Part shown: in pieces, positions 44,595 to 53,354 of the stretch
Numbering within the stretch: position 1 is the first letter of the stretch
How the letters are laid out: each line of letters begins with the position of its first letter
Source: [Eubacterium] siraeum
Lineage (GTDB): Bacteria; Bacillota; Clostridia; Oscillospirales; Ruminococcaceae
DNA: 64,000 nucleotides
Reading direction: 5' to 3'
Assembly: GCA_025150425.1 (NCBI GenBank)
Contig: CP102281.1
Coordinates: 2,604,001 to 2,668,000, forward strand
Notes under the pieces: generated by a model
Seen by the model: the letters and a program-made list of their open reading frames with translations, nothing else
Told to the model about the DNA's origin: nothing
Database searches by the model: none
Position numbers and translations under genes: made by a program

Positions 44595-45968
44595 ATGGCA
44601 AACAGAGAGATCCCGTACAAAATTTATCTTGAAGAAAACGAGCTTCCCCGTCAGTGGTACAACGTAAGAGCGGATATGAAGAACAAGCCTGCTCCGCTGT
44701 TAAACCCTGCAACACATCAGCCCTGTACGCTCGAGGAACTGAGCCACGTATTCTGTACAGAGCTTGCAAAGCAGGAGCTTGACGATACAACTCCCTACAT
44801 CGACATTCCCCAGGAGATAATCGACTTCTACAAGATGTACAGACCTGCTCCCTTAGTAAGAGCATATTGTCTTGAAAAGGCACTCGGTACACCTGCCAAG
44901 ATATACTACAAATTCGAGGGCAACAACACAAGCGGTTCACACAAGCTGAACAGTGCGATAGCTCAGGCTTATTACGCTAAGAAGCAGGGCTTGAAGGGTG
45001 TTACAACAGAAACAGGTGCAGGTCAGTGGGGCACAGCGCTTTCAATGGCTTGCGCATATCTCGGACTTGACTGCAAGGTATTTATGGTTAAATGCTCATA
45101 CGAGCAGAAGCCCTTCAGACGTGAGGTTATGAGAACCTACGGCGCAAACGTTACTCCCTCTCCCTCAATGGAAACAGAGGTAGGAAAGAAGATAAACGCT
45201 GAATTCCCCGGCACGACAGGCTCGCTCGGCTGTGCAATTTCCGAAGCCGTTGAATGTGCAACAACGCACGAGGGCTACAGATATGTTCTCGGCTCGGTGC
45301 TGTCGCAGGTACTTCTGCACCAGACGATCATCGGTCTTGAAACAAAGACAGCCTGCGAAAAGTACGGCATAAAGCCCGATATGATCATCGGCTGTGCAGG
45401 CGGCGGATCTAACCTCGGCGGTCTTATCTCTCCCTTTATGGGCGAAAAGCTCCGTGGCGAAGCCGACTATGAGTTCATCGCCGTTGAGCCTGCGTCCTGC
45501 CCCTCGCTCACCAGAGGCGTTTATGCTTACGACTTCTGCGACACAGGTGCTGTTTGCCCGCTCGCTAAGATGTACACGCTCGGCAGTACGTTCATTCCCT
45601 CCGCAAACCACGCAGGCGGTCTGCGCTACCACGGCATGAGCAGTGTTCTTTCACAGCTCTACCACGACGGATATATCACAGCACGCTCAGTTGAGCAGAC
45701 AAGCGTATTCGCCGCCGCCGAACAGTTTGCAAGAACAGAGGGTATCCTCCCCGCTCCCGAGAGCAGCCACGCAATCAGAGTTGCGATAGACGAGGCTATG
45801 AAGTGCAAGGAAACCGGCGAAGAAAAAACTATCCTCTTCGGCCTTACAGGCACAGGCTACTTTGATATGGTCGCATACCAGAAGTTCAACGATCACGAAA
45901 TGAGCGACTACATTCCCACAGACGAGGAACTTAAAGTCAGCATGGATCGTATGCCTAAGGTTGACTGA
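44595..45968 (+). CDS. trpB: Tryptophan synthase beta-like protein (TrpB2 type)
   Basis: A PLP enzyme of 457 residues, longer than the classic TrpB (about 400), with an N-terminal extension (MANREIPYKIYLEENELPRQWYNV) typical of the TrpB2 group. PLP lysine is in NNTSGSHKLNSAIAQAYY, followed by TETGAGQWGTALSMAC and the phosphate loop CAGGGSNLGGL. TrpB2 enzymes usually lack the TrpA-contact features and stand alone. No trpA is adjacent. The upstream Trp T-box supports a role in tryptophan formation or salvage from indole and serine. Confidence 0.93.
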   Translation: MANREIPYKIYLEENELPRQWYNVRADMKNKPAPLLNPATHQPCTLEELSHVFCTELAKQELDDTTPYIDIPQEIIDFYKMYRPAPLVRAYCLEKALGTPAKIYYKFEGNNTSGSHKLNSAIAQAYYAKKQGLKGVTTETGAGQWGTALSMACAYLGLDCKVFMVKCSYEQKPFRREVMRTYGANVTPSPSMETEVGKKINAEFPGTTGSLGCAISEAVECATTHEGYRYVLGSVLSQVLLHQTIIGLETKTACEKYGIKPDMIIGCAGGGSNLGGLISPFMGEKLRGEADYEFIAVEPASCPSLTRGVYAYDFCDTGAVCPLAKMYTLGSTFIPSANHAGGLRYHGMSSVLSQLYHDGYITARSVEQTSVFAAAEQFARTEGILPAPESSHAIRVAIDEAMKCKETGEEKTILFGLTGTGYFDMVAYQKFNDHEMSDYIPTDEELKVSMDRMPKVD

Positions 45969-46009
45969 GTGTATAATACTATTGTCCTTGATAAAAATTG
46001 ATATATGAA

Positions 46010-46047
46010 AATACCGCCGGGATGTGATGTTCCGGCGGTGTTTTTTA
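46010..46047 (+). terminator. Terminator of trpB
   Basis: ACCGCCGG-GATGTGATGTT-CCGGCGGTGTTTTTTATTT, a clear stem and T run 42 bases past the stop. Confidence 0.9.
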
Positions 46048-46138
46048 TTTGGTCGGTATTTTAGTCTTTCAGGGCGGTGATTGGGACGACGTATACGCCG
46101 TCGGAGCGCTTGTAGGCGGCGTTACGAGAGATTTTAAG

Positions 46139-46200
46139 TTTTCAACCCGTGAGATTTCGACTTTTCAACCCGTGAGATTTCGTGTTTTCATTACGAGAGT
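46139..46200. repeat. Short direct repeat, 23-bp period
   Basis: TTTTCAACCCGTGAGATTTCG occurs at 46139-46159 and 46162-46182, then a degenerate third copy beginning TTTTCATTACGAGAG near 46185. It lies in the 370-base gap between trpB and the ATPase gene, which holds no gene. A related CGTTACGAGAGATTTTAAG precedes it. Confidence 0.75.
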
Positions 46201-46289
46201 TTTTGTTTTTGCGATAAAAGCTGACTTTATATCAGTATGTCACGAAACGAGCGACTGCATTCCGGCGGATTGGGAGATGATATGAAAAT

Positions 46290-46322
46290 ACCGCCGGGGG
46301 TGATATTCCGGCGGTATTGTTT
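46290..46322 (-). terminator. Terminator of the DUF4143 ATPase gene
   Basis: On the minus strand ATACCGCCGG and CCGGCGGTAT surround AATATCACCC, followed by TTTTC. It lies 17 bases after the stop. Confidence 0.8.
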
Positions 46323-46338
46323 ATATAAGTTCAAACGC

Positions 46339-47592
46339 TCACATATCGAGGCTGTTGCTGTTCAGTAAAAAATCATACACACTTATAACAAGTATGCCGT
46401 CCTCGGTATAAGTCGGAGCGGGTAAATCCTTGACTACAATTATCTTCTTGAAAGAGTCGTCAATTCTCAAAAGCGAGTTCGATTCCTGTTCCATCTTTTC
46501 TCTGTCGGGTATCGAAAAAGCCGATTGAATATAATAACGTTTTGAGCCTTTATTGCAGACAAAATCAACCTCAAGCTGCTTTCTGACAGATTTTCCGTCA
46601 TTGTCTTTCCCGGTTGCTGTGATTATTCCGACATCTACATTGAAATTTCTTGCGATAAGCTCATTGTATATTATGTTCTCCATCGTATGATTTTCTTCTA
46701 ACTGGCGGAAATTGATGCAGGCGTTGCGAATACCCACATCACTGAAATAATATTTCTGAGGAGTATCTATATACTTTTTTCCTTTTATATCGTATCGAGT
46801 GGCACGACTGACGACATAAGCATCGCAGAGATAGTCAAGATAGCTTTTTATTGTGTTTGAGCTGATAACCTTATTCTTTTTGCTTTTAAACGTATCGGTG
46901 AGCTTTTTGGGGTTTGTCAGCGACCCTATAGCTGAAGCAAGGATATTTATTAGTTCTTCAAATTCATCTCTATGCTTTACACTGTGTCTGCTGATAATAT
47001 CATTTATATACGTTTCCTGAAAAAGCGATTTGAGTAATTCAATTTTCTGTTCGGCAGTCCGCAGTAATACTACAGGCGGAAGACCACCGTATAATACATA
47101 CTCGTTCCAACCGTCATACTTATTGCCGTCATACACTGACATAAATTCGGCAAACGAAAGCGGCTGTATATGAAGCTCGTCACCACGACCACGGAACTCG
47201 GTTATAATATCCTTCGATAAAAATCGTGCATTGCTACCCGTTACATAAACATCAACGTTCTTCATACGCATAAATCCGTTAAGCACAGATTCAAATTCGC
47301 CTAAAAGCTGTACCTCATCGAGCAGTATATAATACATACCGTCATCGGCAATCTGCTCCTTGACATACGGATACAGTATTTCAGGATCACGGTATTTCTT
47401 GTTCTCAAAGCTGTCAAACGGTATTTCAACGATATGATCATCAGCAACACCGCTTTCAGTCAGATGATTTTTGAAAAGCGTAAACAGAAGATAGGATTTT
47501 CCGCATCTGCGGATTCCTGTGATTACTTTTATAAGACCGTTATGTTTTTTGGTTATCAGTTTGTTCAGATAATAATCCCGTTTTATTTCCAT
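46339..47592 (-). CDS. AAA ATPase with DUF4143 domain
   Basis: A 417-residue protein. Walker A is VITGIRRCGKSYLLF (about residues 24-38), Walker B is YILLDEVQLLG, and a sensor-like VTGSNAR follows. The C-terminal half has the DUF4143 pattern GIRNACINFRQLEENHTMENIIYNEL and LEVDFVCNKG, which resembles a nuclease-like fold in this family (D...E..K-like residues). Members are common in gut bacteria as single accessory genes of unknown role. The upstream region carries paired 38-bp repeats. It has no partner gene. Confidence 0.87.
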   Translation of the reverse strand: MEIKRDYYLNKLITKKHNGLIKVITGIRRCGKSYLLFTLFKNHLTESGVADDHIVEIPFDSFENKKYRDPEILYPYVKEQIADDGMYYILLDEVQLLGEFESVLNGFMRMKNVDVYVTGSNARFLSKDIITEFRGRGDELHIQPLSFAEFMSVYDGNKYDGWNEYVLYGGLPPVVLLRTAEQKIELLKSLFQETYINDIISRHSVKHRDEFEELINILASAIGSLTNPKKLTDTFKSKKNKVISSNTIKSYLDYLCDAYVVSRATRYDIKGKKYIDTPQKYYFSDVGIRNACINFRQLEENHTMENIIYNELIARNFNVDVGIITATGKDNDGKSVRKQLEVDFVCNKGSKRYYIQSAFSIPDREKMEQESNSLLRIDDSFKKIIVVKDLPAPTYTEDGILVISVYDFLLNSNSLDM

Positions 47593-47616
47593 ACAAATTG
47601 TCCTCCTGTCTTTTCT

Positions 47617-47739
47617 ATTGAATATTTTTGCAACTTTTGCAGTAAATTTTCAATACTTTGATTATATTATAACCTCTTAGACGACATTTAGTCAATATCT
47701 TATTGAATTTTTTTGCAACTTCAGCACTAAATTTTCAAT
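47617..47739. promoter_or_regulatory. Paired 38-bp inverted-ended repeats around the ATPase promoter
   Basis: Copies at 47617-47654 and 47702-47739 agree at 34 of 38 positions by eye. Each begins ATTGAA and ends TTCAAT. Between them, on the minus strand, lie TTGACT (47690-47695) and TATAAT (47666-47671) 18 bases apart. The repeats thus bracket the promoter exactly, as paired operators might. Confidence 0.7.
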
Positions 47740-47746
47740 AGAAAGC

Positions 47747-47785
47747 AACACCGCCGGGAATCACCGCAAATGCTCTGCGGCGGTC
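47747..47785 (-). terminator. Terminator of rmuC
   Basis: On the minus strand ACCGCCGC and GCGGCGGT-type arms (ACCGCCG ... CGGCGGT) flank a loop and are followed by TTGCTTTC, just beyond the rmuC stop. Confidence 0.55.
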
Positions 47786-47789
47786 TTTC

Positions 47790-49097
47790 TTATTCTTCCG
47801 TGCCTATCTGCGCCGTACTATCCTCGCCAACGCTCATAAGCTGCTTGTTTATCGCTCTGGTTCTTACTCCGACAAGCGTTTCAAGATCGCTGTCGACCTG
47901 CTGTAAATGCTTCTTAGTCTTTGTCAGCACATCTTCAAAAGTTTCAAATTCTTTCTTTACACTGCTCAGTATCTTCCATACCTCACTGCCTCGCTTCTGT
48001 ACGGCAAGAGTACGGAAGCCCATATACAGCGAGTTCAGCAATGCGGACATTGTGGTAGGGCCTGCTATGCTCACCCCGTAGTTACGCTGTAGCTCCTCCA
48101 CCAGCCCGAGCTTTACGACCTCGGCATACAGTCCCTCGAACGGCAGGAACATTACCGCAAAGTTGGTCGTGTACGGAGGACAGATATATTTATCGTGAAT
48201 ATCCTTCGCACATTTCTTTATCGCTACAACAAGCGCCTTTGACGCTTCTTCGATCATTACCTTATCTCCGCTGTCATAAGCGTTGCAAAGGGCTGTGTAG
48301 GTGTCGCCGGGGAATTTTGAGTCAATCGGAAGATACACCGTGTCATCATTCTTGCCCGGCAGCTTTACCGCAAACTCAACGTGATTACGGCTGTCGGGAG
48401 CTACAGCGACCTCGGTATCATACTGTTCGGGAGCGAGAATATCCGCAAGAATCGCTCCCAGCTGCATCTCTCCGAGTATACCTCTGTTCTTTACGTTGGA
48501 CAGGACTTTTTTAAGGTCGCCTACCCCTGCGGCAAGGCTCTGCATTTCGCCCAGTCCGCTGTACACCTTGTTAAGCTGTTCGCTGACGGTCGCAAATGAA
48601 CGGCTTATCTTATCATCAAGCGTGGTCTGTAGCTTTTCTCCTACCATTCCACGCATTTCTTCAAGCTGATTTTTGGTATTCGCATTTATGTTTCCAAGCT
48701 GTACCGCCATTTCGTTACGCATATTCTGCATATCGGCGGCATTCCTCTGCTCAATGCTCTGAAGACGCTGTTCAAACTGCGACAGCAGTCTTGCTGTTCC
48801 GTCGGAGTTCAGCTTTTGTGTGTCGGTAAGCGTGTTTCCGAGATTTGTCACAAGGTTCACAAGCTCGGTTCTTAACACCGATTCGCCGCTTACACGGTTT
48901 GCCTGCGCCGTATCGAATTTTGCCGAAAGCTGTGCGGTACGCTCTGCAAGCATTTCAAGCTGTTTTGCGGTCTGCTCGTCCGTTATCTTGTTCACGCCGA
49001 TATTTTCGGCAAGCCTCTTCTGCGTAAGAAGCGTTATTACCGATATTATCACCGACACTACGCACGCAACAAGCGTTATTATAATAAGTATTTCCAT
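47790..49097 (-). CDS. rmuC: RmuC-family protein
   Basis: A 435-residue protein: an N-terminal membrane helix (about 3-24), a long coiled coil (about 30-180, with many Q/L/E heptads) and the C-terminal RmuC domain with SNVKNRGILGEMQLGAIL, then VEFAVKLPG, YLPIDSKFPGDTY and PTTMSALLNSLYMGFRTLAVQ. RmuC is linked to limiting inverted-repeat recombination and was proposed as a nuclease (D-x-K in PIDSKFP). TTGACC with TATAAT 17 bases apart lies just upstream (49130-49158). Confidence 0.92.
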   Translation of the reverse strand: MEILIIITLVACVVSVIISVITLLTQKRLAENIGVNKITDEQTAKQLEMLAERTAQLSAKFDTAQANRVSGESVLRTELVNLVTNLGNTLTDTQKLNSDGTARLLSQFEQRLQSIEQRNAADMQNMRNEMAVQLGNINANTKNQLEEMRGMVGEKLQTTLDDKISRSFATVSEQLNKVYSGLGEMQSLAAGVGDLKKVLSNVKNRGILGEMQLGAILADILAPEQYDTEVAVAPDSRNHVEFAVKLPGKNDDTVYLPIDSKFPGDTYTALCNAYDSGDKVMIEEASKALVVAIKKCAKDIHDKYICPPYTTNFAVMFLPFEGLYAEVVKLGLVEELQRNYGVSIAGPTTMSALLNSLYMGFRTLAVQKRGSEVWKILSSVKKEFETFEDVLTKTKKHLQQVDSDLETLVGVRTRAINKQLMSVGEDSTAQIGTEE

Positions 49098-49129
49098 ATT
49101 CCTTGCTCCTTTTAAAGTAATCTAATGAT

Positions 49130-49158
49130 ATTATAGTAGATTTTTCGCCTTAGGTCAA
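49130..49158 (-). promoter_or_regulatory. Promoter of rmuC
   Basis: On the minus strand TTGACC (49153-49158) and TATAAT (49130-49135), 17 bases apart. Confidence 0.75.
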
Positions 49159-49191
49159 TGCTTTAAAAGCAAGCTGTACGGTTTATAGGAC

Positions 49192-49222
49192 AGAAAAACG
49201 GTCACCCGAAGATGACCGTTCA
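49192..49222 (-). terminator. Terminator of the chemoreceptor gene
   Basis: On the minus strand AACGGTCA-TCTTCGGG-TGACCGTT is followed by TTTC, 48 bases past the stop. Confidence 0.8.
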
Positions 49223-49269
49223 GTAAGCGATATTCTATTCAGCTTGCAGAAAAAGTCCGCTCATAAGAC

Positions 49270-51171
49270 TCAGACGTGCAGCTTCTCGACCTGCTCGTTA
49301 AGCAGTCTTGCCTGTGCGGAAAGCTCCTCGCAGGAAGCGGCTGTTTCTTCTGCTGTTGCGGAATTTGTCGCAATGACACGGGAAATCTGATCTATTCCTG
49401 CGGTCACCTGACGAACAGCATTCGCCTGTTCTTCTGCGGCAACAGAAATATCCGCAACGAGCTTTGCGCTTTCCTGAGAAAGCTCCGTTACCTGACGAAG
49501 CGTTTCTGCGGTCTGCTTTGCTATATCCGAGCCGTTATCCACTGCCTCTATGGTAGAGGCTATCAGATTACGGGTGCTGTTTGCAAATTCTGCCGACTTG
49601 GACGCAAGATTCCGTACCTCGTCCGCTACGACCGCAAATCCCTTGCCTGCCTCGCCTGCCCTGGCGGCCTCGATAGCCGCATTGAGTGCGAGTATGTTGG
49701 TCTGGAATGCAATATCCTCAATGGACGTGATAACCTGCGAGATAGCCTCGGATTGCTTCTGTATCTTATCCATAGCTTCAAGCAGACGCTCCATATCCTC
49801 ACTCTGATGCATCATCTGCTGTGCACAGTTGTCGGAAAGTCCGCTTGCCCTGCCGGAATTCTCCGCAGTTTTGCTGATATGGTCGGATATTCCCGAAATT
49901 GTCGAAGACAGTTTATCTACCGCAGTTGCCTGATTTGTTGTACCCTCTGCCAGTATCTGCGAACCGTCAGCCATCTGCTGTGAGCCTGCCGTAACATTGC
50001 TTGCAGAAGAATTCATACTGAGAATAACGTTGCTCAGCGTTTCCTTTATACTGCGGAACGAGCGGTTTATCTCCTCAAAGCTGCCGACATATTCCATTGA
50101 AGGCTGTGCAGAAAAGTCGCCTGTACCCATCTGTGACAACACTCGTGAAATATCGTCAACATAGCTGCTCAGCGTGTGCTTTGCTTCAGTAAGATTTTCG
50201 GCAATATCACCCATTTCATCGCCGCTGAATCTGAAAGCGGAATCCGGAGCGTTAAGCTTGCCTGAGCGGAGCTGTCCGCAGATATTTACGACTTCCGCTA
50301 CAGGCTTACGCACCAGCTTCTTCATTACTCTGAACAACAGCACCGCTATACCGCTGCATACAATAATAAGCACTCCCAGCGAAACCAGTATAGACTTTAT
50401 CAGCTCTCCGTCCGCCTCGGCTGTGGTATAGCCTGCAAAATAAGCACCTACCACCTCGCCGCTGTAATCGACCATCGGCGTATAGTTGACATAATAGTTC
50501 GTACCGCCGATAACCGTTTTTCCGATATATATATTATTGCCCTGTACCTGCTGCCAGATACCGCCGTCCATCTGAGTTCCTATGTTTCGTTCACCGGAGG
50601 AATTTATCAGCGTAGTATTGTAACGTGTGTCGCCGCAGAACAGCGTAAGCTCTGCACCGGTCTTTGCCTTGACGGAATCGACATATTCCGAGCCGTTCAG
50701 ATCTATGCAGACAACCAGTGCGCCGTTCTCTACCTTAAGCCCGTATACCGTATACAGCTTATCGCCGTCAGCCATAATGCCCTTTATTTCACCGTTCGTA
50801 ATGCGCTCTACAGCGCTTTTGCCGAGCGGAAAGCCCTCACTGCTCCATGCCACAGCCCCGCCGTTTATATAAGCCGCATAGCTGTTGGCATTAGGCTTGT
50901 TGGTAGTCCAGAAGCTGTCATAGTCCGTATTGCTTGTCTGACTGTCAGAGCTTGCAACGAACAGCTCAGCCACGTCGCCCATTTCGTCTATGTCGCCCTC
51001 GACCTCAGCGGCAAGTACGTTTATACCTGTTGCCGTTTCGTCCTCCTGTATGGTTCTGACAAATGACATAAACACGATTATCGTGACAAGCGCCATGGAT
51101 ATTGCGGCCATAACGGCGGCAATACACGAAATAACCGTTATTTTTGTTCCGATTCTCATTGATCTTTTCAC
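49270..51171 (-). CDS. Methyl-accepting chemotaxis protein with Cache sensor
   Basis: A transmembrane chemoreceptor. The start is uncertain. ATG at 51183 abuts GAAAGG with no spacer; I prefer GTG 51171, 11 bases after AAAGGA; ATG 51159 is also in frame. From 51171 it has about 633 residues. A first helix near 10-35 and a second near 270-290 flank a Cache-type ligand domain ([41 protein letters not shown]). Then come a HAMP domain and the signalling coiled coil with the hairpin [32 protein letters not shown]. No che gene or flagellar gene lies in the window. Confidence 0.9.
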   Translation of the reverse strand: MKRSMRIGTKITVISCIAAVMAAISMALVTIIVFMSFVRTIQEDETATGINVLAAEVEGDIDEMGDVAELFVASSDSQTSNTDYDSFWTTNKPNANSYAAYINGGAVAWSSEGFPLGKSAVERITNGEIKGIMADGDKLYTVYGLKVENGALVVCIDLNGSEYVDSVKAKTGAELTLFCGDTRYNTTLINSSGERNIGTQMDGGIWQQVQGNNIYIGKTVIGGTNYYVNYTPMVDYSGEVVGAYFAGYTTAEADGELIKSILVSLGVLIIVCSGIAVLLFRVMKKLVRKPVAEVVNICGQLRSGKLNAPDSAFRFSGDEMGDIAENLTEAKHTLSSYVDDISRVLSQMGTGDFSAQPSMEYVGSFEEINRSFRSIKETLSNVILSMNSSASNVTAGSQQMADGSQILAEGTTNQATAVDKLSSTISGISDHISKTAENSGRASGLSDNCAQQMMHQSEDMERLLEAMDKIQKQSEAISQVITSIEDIAFQTNILALNAAIEAARAGEAGKGFAVVADEVRNLASKSAEFANSTRNLIASTIEAVDNGSDIAKQTAETLRQVTELSQESAKLVADISVAAEEQANAVRQVTAGIDQISRVIATNSATAEETAASCEELSAQARLLNEQVEKLHV

Positions 51172-51233
51172 TGTAAAAAGCATCCTTTCATATATAATAT
51201 TAGCCCTGCGTAAGTCCGCAGACCGTACTTATA

Positions 51234-52562
51234 TCACGCAACACCGAAGCCGAGAATTTCGACATATGTCATCTTATCCTCGCCGTTCTGTGTAACAGGC
51301 TTTATGCTGACCTTATGCGCTCCCTCCGCACCTGAATATGCAAGAGTTGCAACGGGATTGTTCCAGCCGTCGCTTGCGCTTGTGGCTATAGTCGTATACT
51401 TCTCGCCGTCAACGGTAAATTCAAGGGAGCCGTAGACCTTGCTGTTTGCACACTTATAGACAAGCATAAGATTCTTACCCGTGAATTCAAATTCCATAGG
51501 CTCACATTCTGACGGTTTGCCCTTGTAGCTCCAGCCGTCAGGGAAGCTCGTCAGTGTTTCCTTTTCAGTGTCAAACGTACCTGTCGACGATATTTTCAGC
51601 TTGTCGGAAGAATGAGTTCTGTCGATGAATGTCATATCAGCAAATCTGTCGGAATATACCCATGTATCCGGCAGGGGAGAGATCGTTACATCTCCCATTG
51701 TCTTTATCTTCTCGGTCGCCTTGTCAAACATATTCATAATAAGGTCGGCTGTCATCTTGTGACCCCACTCGTTCGGGTGGGATTCGTCGTCGGAATAATC
51801 CTCCCACTTCATTCTGCCCGTTTCAAACTCGTGGGAAAGTACGTTGTTCAGCGACACCATAGGCAGACCGTAAGCCTTTCCGACCTGTGACATATATTCC
51901 TCGCAGGTGTGTCCGCTCTTTATAACGGTGAAATACAGCGCAACGGCAGGCTGATTTTCCTGCGAGAGAATTTTTCTTACCATTGCGTCATAGCTGTCCT
52001 TGTATATCTGATCGTTTCCGTCATTTACCGCAAACTCAACAAACACCATATCCGGCTTATGATCAAGCACATCACGCTGAAGACGGATGTTTCCGAGTAC
52101 GCTCGGCGTTCCGCTGAGTCCTGCGTTTACATAGTTTATCTTTGTATCGGGATATTTTTCGCAAAGGCGGTCATACGTCAGCTTTGCCCAGCACTTTTCA
52201 GGTCCTGCCGTAAGACCCTCGGTGATGCTTCCGCCGATGAAGGCTATAGTTACCTCCTGCTTGCTTTCGAGCTTTCCGATAAACTTCGACATTCTTTCAA
52301 GGTTTCCGAGATCCATAAGCGACCTTTCGACCATATTGTCATATATCTGCTCCTCGGTGAGCTTGCTTTCATCTATGCTGCTTGTTTCAGATGATGTATC
52401 CGAACTGCTGCCGGTCGATTCCGATACAGATGATGTTGTCTGTGTATCGGACGAGCTGTCCGATGATACGGCAGAACCGCCGCTTGCGCTGTTATCCGCA
52501 CAGCCTGCAAGCATTGACGCACACAGCACCGCACACAGTGTTATCTTGATTTTTTTATTCAT
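51234..52562 (-). CDS. SGNH/GDSL-type secreted lipoprotein hydrolase
   Basis: A 442-residue lipoprotein: signal MNKKIKITLCAVLCASMLAGC with lipobox LAGC, a Ser/Thr/Asp linker (about 25-65), then an SGNH domain with IAFIGGSITEGLTAG (Ser), NYVNAGLSGTPSV (Gly), FVEFAVNDGND (Asn) and DESHPNEWGHKM (Asp-His). The C-terminal ~130 residues form a beta-rich domain (FEFTGKNLMLVYKCANSKVYGSLEFTVDG) that may bind carbohydrate. Such enzymes often deacetylate polysaccharides. The chemoreceptor gene lies 60 bases downstream on the same strand. Confidence 0.88.
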   Translation of the reverse strand: MNKKIKITLCAVLCASMLAGCADNSASGGSAVSSDSSSDTQTTSSVSESTGSSSDTSSETSSIDESKLTEEQIYDNMVERSLMDLGNLERMSKFIGKLESKQEVTIAFIGGSITEGLTAGPEKCWAKLTYDRLCEKYPDTKINYVNAGLSGTPSVLGNIRLQRDVLDHKPDMVFVEFAVNDGNDQIYKDSYDAMVRKILSQENQPAVALYFTVIKSGHTCEEYMSQVGKAYGLPMVSLNNVLSHEFETGRMKWEDYSDDESHPNEWGHKMTADLIMNMFDKATEKIKTMGDVTISPLPDTWVYSDRFADMTFIDRTHSSDKLKISSTGTFDTEKETLTSFPDGWSYKGKPSECEPMEFEFTGKNLMLVYKCANSKVYGSLEFTVDGEKYTTIATSASDGWNNPVATLAYSGAEGAHKVSIKPVTQNGEDKMTYVEILGFGVA

Positions 52563-52685
52563 ATTTACCTCCGTCAGAAAAGTGTGTTTATACCATTATA
52601 CAATAATCCCGACCGGTAATCAACAGTTTTTCACCAAACGAGCAATTTCACCAAAATCCGACTGTAATAATATACTATATAAACC

Positions 52686-52704
52686 GACCGCCTTACAAAC
52701 GGTC
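52686..52704. promoter_or_regulatory. Inverted repeat before mazF
   Basis: GACCG-N9-CGGTC lies about 95 bases upstream of the MazF start and just before TGTATAATT, which could be its -10 box. It may be an operator. No -35 box of good spacing was found. Confidence 0.35.
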
Positions 52705-52796
52705 AGTTGCTGTATAATTCCGTGCAGACGGTTAAAAATAACCGTGTACATCAGATACGTTCAAAGCATCGCATACGAACAGAAAGGAAGAAAACC

Positions 52797-53150
52797 ATGT
52801 TTGTAAAAAGAGGAGAGATATACTACGCAGATCTTAGCCCCGTGGTCGGAAGTGAGCAGGGTGGTATGCGTCCCGTACTTATAGTCCAGAACGATGTCGG
52901 AAACCGCCACAGCCCTACCGTTATCGCCGCCGCAATAACAAGTCAGAAGGATAAATCACGGCTTCCGACCCACATTTCGATAAATGCCGACCGTTGCGGT
53001 CTTGCGAAGGATTCGATAGTCCTGCTCGAACAGGTAAGAACGCTTGATAAGCAAAGACTCAAGGAACGTATGGGCGAGCTTGACGAGGGAGCAATGAACA
53101 AGGTCGATAATGCGCTGTCGGTCAGCTTCGGGCTTTCGGGAAACAATTAA
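52797..53150 (+). CDS. MazF/PemK-family endoribonuclease toxin, orphan
   Basis: A 117-residue protein from ATG 52797 (MFVKRGEIYYADLSPV) with AGAAAGGAAG upstream. The pattern RGEIYYADLSPVVGSEQGGMRPVLIVQND, then PTVIAAAITSQ, HISI and DSIVLLEQVRTLDKQRL is that of EndoA/MazF mRNA interferases; the conserved Arg of GGMRPV and Thr-Ser of ITSQ suit the active site. The usual antitoxin (MazE/EndoAI) should lie just upstream, but the 230 bases there hold no credible frame. In Bacillus, antitoxin lies before it, so this copy is either orphan or controlled from afar. Confidence 0.92.
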   Translation: MFVKRGEIYYADLSPVVGSEQGGMRPVLIVQNDVGNRHSPTVIAAAITSQKDKSRLPTHISINADRCGLAKDSIVLLEQVRTLDKQRLKERMGELDEGAMNKVDNALSVSFGLSGNN

Positions 53151-53275
53151 AGAATATTACCTTAACATTATGTAACGCCGTTACACAGCATCTCATATTT
53201 CGGACTATGTAAAGGTTATCATTAACAGCCGCTTTAGCTAAAGCTACAAAATTCAAGCCGTTTTCGGTTTTCCGG

Positions 53276-53304
53276 TTGTAAAATTGTCGTTATAATGGTA
53301 CAAT
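53276..53304 (+). promoter_or_regulatory. Promoter of the PPi-phosphofructokinase gene
   Basis: TTGTAA (53276-53281) and TACAAT (53299-53304), 17 bases apart, 50 bases before the ATG. Confidence 0.65.
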
Positions 53305-53354
53305 AATCACCGGAAATCTTGCGGTAATGCAAAAGACGAAACGGAGAAAAGATA

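Noticed and set aside
52707-52796. Short frame before mazF as an antitoxin
   Set aside because: It is an in-frame extension of mazF itself, lacks a ribosome site and has no antitoxin-like features.
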